Part shown: positions 44,453-47,539 of the stretch, piece after piece | Layout of the letters: each line of letters opens with the position of its first letter | Numbering within the stretch: the first letter of the stretch is position 1 | Source of the DNA: Euryarchaeota archaeon UBA443 | GTDB taxonomy: Archaea; Thermoplasmatota; Poseidoniia; Poseidoniales; Poseidoniaceae | NCBI GenBank assembly: GCA_002499195.1 | Contig: DAKS01000007.1 | Coordinates: 17,468-65,006, forward strand | Reading direction: 5' to 3' | DNA length: 47,539 nt | The notes under the pieces: model-generated | The model's database searches: none | Told to the model about the DNA's origin: nothing | What the model saw: only the letters and a program-made list of their open reading frames with translations | Program-made: the position numbers and the translations under genes

Positions 44453-46972
44453 TCACTCTTCTTCCGCTACAGGAGGAGGAGCAAGTGGAGGTAGTTCAGG
44501 AACGAATTGTTTCTTTTCATCCTGCCATTCTTTTTCGATAATGACCGTTTGTTCAGCACCCATTTCTTCGTCTTCATCGCCTGCTCGTGTAAGCAATCCT
44601 ACAGCGAGAAGGAGTATGATAACAATGATGACAAGCAGTGATTTAGGTCCAAAGAATGAAGATTCTTCAGCAGACGTATCTTCAACATCTTCACCAAGGA
44701 TGCAGTTTGGAGGGCACTCTGAATCTCTTCCAGAATCTCCATTTGTATCCGTTTCATTGTCTTCGTTTGTATCATCTATTGGAGTATCATCAACAGGGTC
44801 TATCGTCGAACCACCCGTATTGTTTTGTGGTTCAAGAACAACATTGACGCCAGTACGATCTCCGTTTTCCATCGGTATGTCATAGTACTCTTCCAGTTGA
44901 ATCAAATCGATATGTGTGTTTGCATGCATAGAATCTGTAATGATTCCGAAGTGACGAGTATCTCCAGTGGTGAAAATATTGTTGAGGACGTTACCTTGCA
45001 TGGACGAATAACTGTCCGTGCTCGACGACCAAGTGGATGCAATATCGTCAGGGTTGAGCTCCATCGCCATTTCCATGCCCGCGAGAATGCTGGCCCACGA
45101 TTGTGTACCTTCTGTAATCGAACGGTCGGTTACATCGACCGCCTTATCGAAACCGGGCCCCTCGACCAATTCCCAATCATCACCTTTCAGTTCAGACATA
45201 AGATCGACATCGCCAAACACAGGCTGTCCGTTCACAACAGTAAGCCGAACATCCGCATCTATGGCTTCGATTAGATTTCGATAAGGATCCTGATGGAAGG
45301 TGTCTATGACAACGAGATCAGCATACAATCCTGCATTGATGGTGCCGACGAAATCACCCCAATTGCTTGCAAGGGCAGGATTCTTGGTTACCATTGTAGC
45401 AAGTTCGTAATCAGAGAAATACGAATTGAGATTATTCATATTCCACATATCAGCGATTTTCAATTCATGGAGCGCATTCTTTGAACCGCTGGGGCCCCAA
45501 TCCGGTGCAAGAGAAATTCGTACACCTGCTTGATCAGCAGCTACAACATCGGTGGTATTTCCGTAGAGAAGAAGATTTGAGAGTGGTGACCAAACGAGAT
45601 CAGCGCCAACTTGACCCATTTTCTGGAATTCTGTAGAGGTCAAAGCGGTGCCATGGATAACAACCAGTTCACCAACAAGGAGGTTGTTTTGGACGAGAAC
45701 ATCGAACTCAGCACGACTTTCCTCATCGACACCTTCAGAGAGATGGAGATACCAAGCGTTCAAACTACTGCTTGCATTTCCAGATATGATATGGTTGCCA
45801 GTATAATCGGACTCAAGAGTCGTGACTTTCGTATGCCTTCCATCGCCACCAAAATTGTACAACTCAATGTTCCTCGATAGCATGCTATCCCAAGCATCGG
45901 TGTTGCTGGAAGGTGATCCTTGAACCGAAGTTACCCCTCCTGCAACGGCCATTACTTCAGCATACTTCATCTGTTGATCTGCCATATTCCACATCGATGA
46001 TGTTTGAACGAAGGTCTTCATCCATGAGATATCTCGCTTGTAATTGGGATTATTCTTCCACTGATTCCGATTTGAATATCCTCCCTCTTCAGATTTTGAA
46101 GATGTGTGAACATCAAAGTCCCACAAAGGAATATGATTGTAGTGCATGTGGTTGTGTGTATCGATTAATCCCGGATAGATGGTACCGTTTGTCTCGACTA
46201 CAGGAACGCCTGTAAGGTCAACATTTTGAGGAATATTTTCGCCACCCCAGACGGCTGCAATCTTACCGTCACGAACCAATACATATCCATCATTGATGAC
46301 ATCTGAGGCACTGTTCATGGTCACAACGCGTCCTTTGAGAAGCATGGATTCAACAAAACCTCCATCACTGATACCGAAGCAACCGACCATGTTCTGGGCA
46401 GCCGAGTACGATTCACCAAGGGCAAAACCCGGAGTGGGAGGAGTGGTACTTCCCAAACTTCCATCTTCGAGCGTAATGTATGAATTGCCATAGAATATGC
46501 CTTCACCAGGATATGCAATCTCGTGAATGAGCGTTCCACTATCATCAGTTAATGAGACACTGTCGCCATCAAAGTAATCCAGTTCGATGCGTGACGCGTT
46601 TCTGAATATCGAAATATATCCATTCGCAGGGATTATTGTATCTCTAGCAATCTGGCACGGTGCACTTCCTCCGTCTGCTATGTCATCCAAGACCCAGTTG
46701 GAGACATTGACCTCATGTGATGTAGGATTGTGGAGTTCAATGAATTGATCTGAGTTTGACCCGTACTCTCCATCACCGTTCCAATCTACGGCATTGTAAC
46801 AATTTGAACAGGTTTCGTTGTTTTTCATACCGTTCGGTGAGACGAGAATTTCGGAGATGATAATTGAAGATTGTGTTCCATCGTCACTGGATGTATCTTC
46901 AGACAGCCCCTGAGGCACTGCAAGAACGCCGAGAAGAAGAAAACACGTGACGATTGAAGACAGTCTGCCCAT
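44453..46972 (-). CDS. Secreted, membrane-anchored amidohydrolase with N-terminal lamin-tail-like domain
   Basis: A metal-dependent hydrolase placed outside the cell. A signal peptide (IVTCFLLLGVLAVPQGLS) precedes a lamin-tail-like domain (IIISEILVSPNG; QFIELHNPTSHEVNVSNWVL; PANGYISIFRN). The amidohydrolase barrel has GLIDTHNHMHYN (metal H-x-H), WYLHLSEG, VVIHGTAL and SLAPDWGPSGS (metal Asp), so the site looks complete and like the AtzA/TrzN/deaminase branch. A membrane segment near the C-terminus (LLVIIVIILLLAVGLL) is preceded by an Asp/Asn/Thr-rich linker and followed by a short acidic/basic tail ending PPLAPPPVAEEE. The frame opens at GTG 46996; ATG 46972 (MGRLSSIV) gives the normal signal peptide. 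Substrate unknown. Confidence 0.87.
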   Translation of the reverse strand: MGRLSSIVTCFLLLGVLAVPQGLSEDTSSDDGTQSSIIISEILVSPNGMKNNETCSNCYNAVDWNGDGEYGSNSDQFIELHNPTSHEVNVSNWVLDDIADGGSAPCQIARDTIIPANGYISIFRNASRIELDYFDGDSVSLTDDSGTLIHEIAYPGEGIFYGNSYITLEDGSLGSTTPPTPGFALGESYSAAQNMVGCFGISDGGFVESMLLKGRVVTMNSASDVINDGYVLVRDGKIAAVWGGENIPQNVDLTGVPVVETNGTIYPGLIDTHNHMHYNHIPLWDFDVHTSSKSEEGGYSNRNQWKNNPNYKRDISWMKTFVQTSSMWNMADQQMKYAEVMAVAGGVTSVQGSPSSNTDAWDSMLSRNIELYNFGGDGRHTKVTTLESDYTGNHIISGNASSSLNAWYLHLSEGVDEESRAEFDVLVQNNLLVGELVVIHGTALTSTEFQKMGQVGADLVWSPLSNLLLYGNTTDVVAADQAGVRISLAPDWGPSGSKNALHELKIADMWNMNNLNSYFSDYELATMVTKNPALASNWGDFVGTINAGLYADLVVIDTFHQDPYRNLIEAIDADVRLTVVNGQPVFGDVDLMSELKGDDWELVEGPGFDKAVDVTDRSITEGTQSWASILAGMEMAMELNPDDIASTWSSSTDSYSSMQGNVLNNIFTTGDTRHFGIITDSMHANTHIDLIQLEEYYDIPMENGDRTGVNVVLEPQNNTGGSTIDPVDDTPIDDTNEDNETDTNGDSGRDSECPPNCILGEDVEDTSAEESSFFGPKSLLVIIVIILLLAVGLLTRAGDEDEEMGAEQTVIIEKEWQDEKKQFVPELPPLAPPPVAEEE

Positions 46973-47036
46973 GACCTTGCCTCGGCCATTGAGCACATCA
47001 ACCCGTCGATTGACAACTTAGATGAAATGCATGAGC

Positions 47037-47044
47037 ACATATAC
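47037..47044 (+). promoter_or_regulatory. Possible TATA element for thioredoxin
   Basis: ACATATAC is centred about 25 bases before the ATG at 47065, again giving a leaderless transcript. Confidence 0.4.
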
Positions 47045-47064
47045 TGTGACCCATAGGGCCCGAT

Positions 47065-47439
47065 ATGACAACAGTGGAAATGCGCGAGTCCTCCTTCAAT
47101 GAAATTATTGAGGAAAACAATCTGGTTATCATTGACTTTTGGGCTGAATGGTGTGGTCCATGTAGAGCCTATGCACCAGTGTTTGAACGAGTCTCCGAAG
47201 AATTTCCAGACGTTGTTTTTGCAAAGGTCGATACAGAGGTCGAGCAAGCTCTAGCAGGATCCTTTGGAATCCGCTCAATCCCAACAACGATTGCATTCAA
47301 GGAAGGTATTGGCGTCTTTATGCAACCCGGTGCTCTTCCTGAAGAGGCGTTGAAAGATTTGATTACAAAACTCCAAGATTTGGATATGGATGAAGTCCGT
47401 GCAGAACTGGAAACACGCGATTCAGAAGAATCAGCATAA
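47065..47439 (+). CDS. trxA: Thioredoxin
   Basis: Cytoplasmic thiol-disulfide reductase of 124 residues. IIDFWAEWCGPCRAYAPVFE carries the WCGPC active site; FAKVDTEVEQALAGSFGIRSIPTTIAF has the conserved cis-Pro (SIPT). The C-terminal extension of about 20 residues is acidic (DMDEVRAELETRDSEESA). No signal peptide. A lipoprotein gene starts 41 bases downstream on the same strand. Confidence 0.95.
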   Translation: MTTVEMRESSFNEIIEENNLVIIDFWAEWCGPCRAYAPVFERVSEEFPDVVFAKVDTEVEQALAGSFGIRSIPTTIAFKEGIGVFMQPGALPEEALKDLITKLQDLDMDEVRAELETRDSEESA

Positions 47440-47471
47440 GGCGAAAAGCGTCTTATGTCGGATTTGAGACG

Positions 47472-47476
47472 GAGGG
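47472..47476 (+). promoter_or_regulatory. Ribosome binding site of the lipoprotein gene
   Basis: GAGGG within ACGGAGGGACCA ends 4 bases before the ATG at 47481, a good Shine-Dalgarno match. This supports a leadered, cotranscribed start after thioredoxin. Confidence 0.5.
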
Positions 47477-47480
47477 ACCA

Positions 47481-47539
47481 ATGCGAAGCATCTATTTGGT
47501 GATGATTTTTCTTCTCCCTTCCATTCTCTCGGGATGTTT
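47481..47539 (+). CDS. Lipoprotein N-terminus (partial, runs off window)
   Basis: The frame starts MRSIYLVMIFLLPSILSGC and leaves the window after 19 codons. It has a basic start, a hydrophobic stretch and an LSGC lipobox, typical of a lipidated secreted protein. The rest of the protein lies outside, so function is unknown. Confidence 0.65.
   Translation, partial: MRSIYLVMIFLLPSILSGC

Noticed and set aside
1..47539. tRNA, rRNA, riboswitch, insertion sequence, integrase, phage and toxin-antitoxin genes
   Set aside because: By eye none was found in the gaps, all of which are under about 100 bases. A tRNA and Rfam scan would be decisive but could not be run.

Overview
The window is gene-dense archaeal DNA. 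No gap between genes exceeds about 100 bases, and I saw no rRNA, tRNA, CRISPR array, insertion sequence or phage gene. Archaeal markers are a TATA-binding protein, NMD3, a Csl4 exosome subunit, mevalonate kinase, archaeal-type SepF, archaeal aspartate-semialdehyde dehydrogenase and promoters of the TATA/leaderless type. Nickel superoxide dismutase, cytochrome c maturation genes, an acyl-CoA synthetase, an ETF-linked membrane oxidoreductase and very large secreted proteins point to an aerobic heterotroph. The best guess is a marine Thermoplasmatota archaeon of the Poseidoniales (Marine Group II). That placement is inference from gene content; no database was searched.

Region 1-8.8 kb (nearly all minus strand): a partial ABC-F ATPase, a long-chain acyl-CoA synthetase, a compact run of COG1031 radical SAM protein, short-chain dehydrogenase and SMUG1-type uracil-DNA glycosylase, then an unusual Csl4 exosome subunit fused to two RRM domains, and a METTL5-like methyltransferase. 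Region 8.7-11.1 kb: a small zinc-ribbon protein, an unknown acidic protein and asd. The closely packed asd, unknown, zinc ribbon and METTL5-like genes could form one transcript, possibly continuing into the Csl4 fusion.

Region 11.2-20.1 kb: nickel superoxide dismutase with its maturation protease (plus strand), two membrane/glycosylation genes, an M23 metallopeptidase, a bifunctional PGI/PMI, and a minus-strand run of CcmA-membrane fusion, CcmC, CcmD and NMD3. CcmD is only 52 codons. Region 20.1-29.4 kb: rhomboid protease, a 1631-residue membrane-anchored subtilase, glmS, a RAD55/KaiC-like ATPase and a Maf pyrophosphatase.

Region 29.3-40.0 kb (minus strand): an unknown polytopic protein, SepF, two tandem paralogous surface proteins of about 1200 residues, TBP and mevalonate kinase. 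The two giants share an ectodomain architecture and a short cytoplasmic tail motif, and the second overlaps sepF, suggesting an envelope/cell-division operon. Region 40.1-47.5 kb: EtfD-like oxidoreductase, a Frag1/DRAM-like membrane protein, cysS, a secreted membrane-anchored amidohydrolase with a lamin-tail-like domain, thioredoxin and the start of a lipoprotein.

The strongest candidates for something new are the Csl4-RRM-RRM fusion, the paired surface proteins with a shared tail motif next to SepF, and the CcmA-membrane-domain fusion. Start codons were chosen by hand; several long-frame starts are GTG or TTG, with a better ATG just downstream that is noted in each entry.
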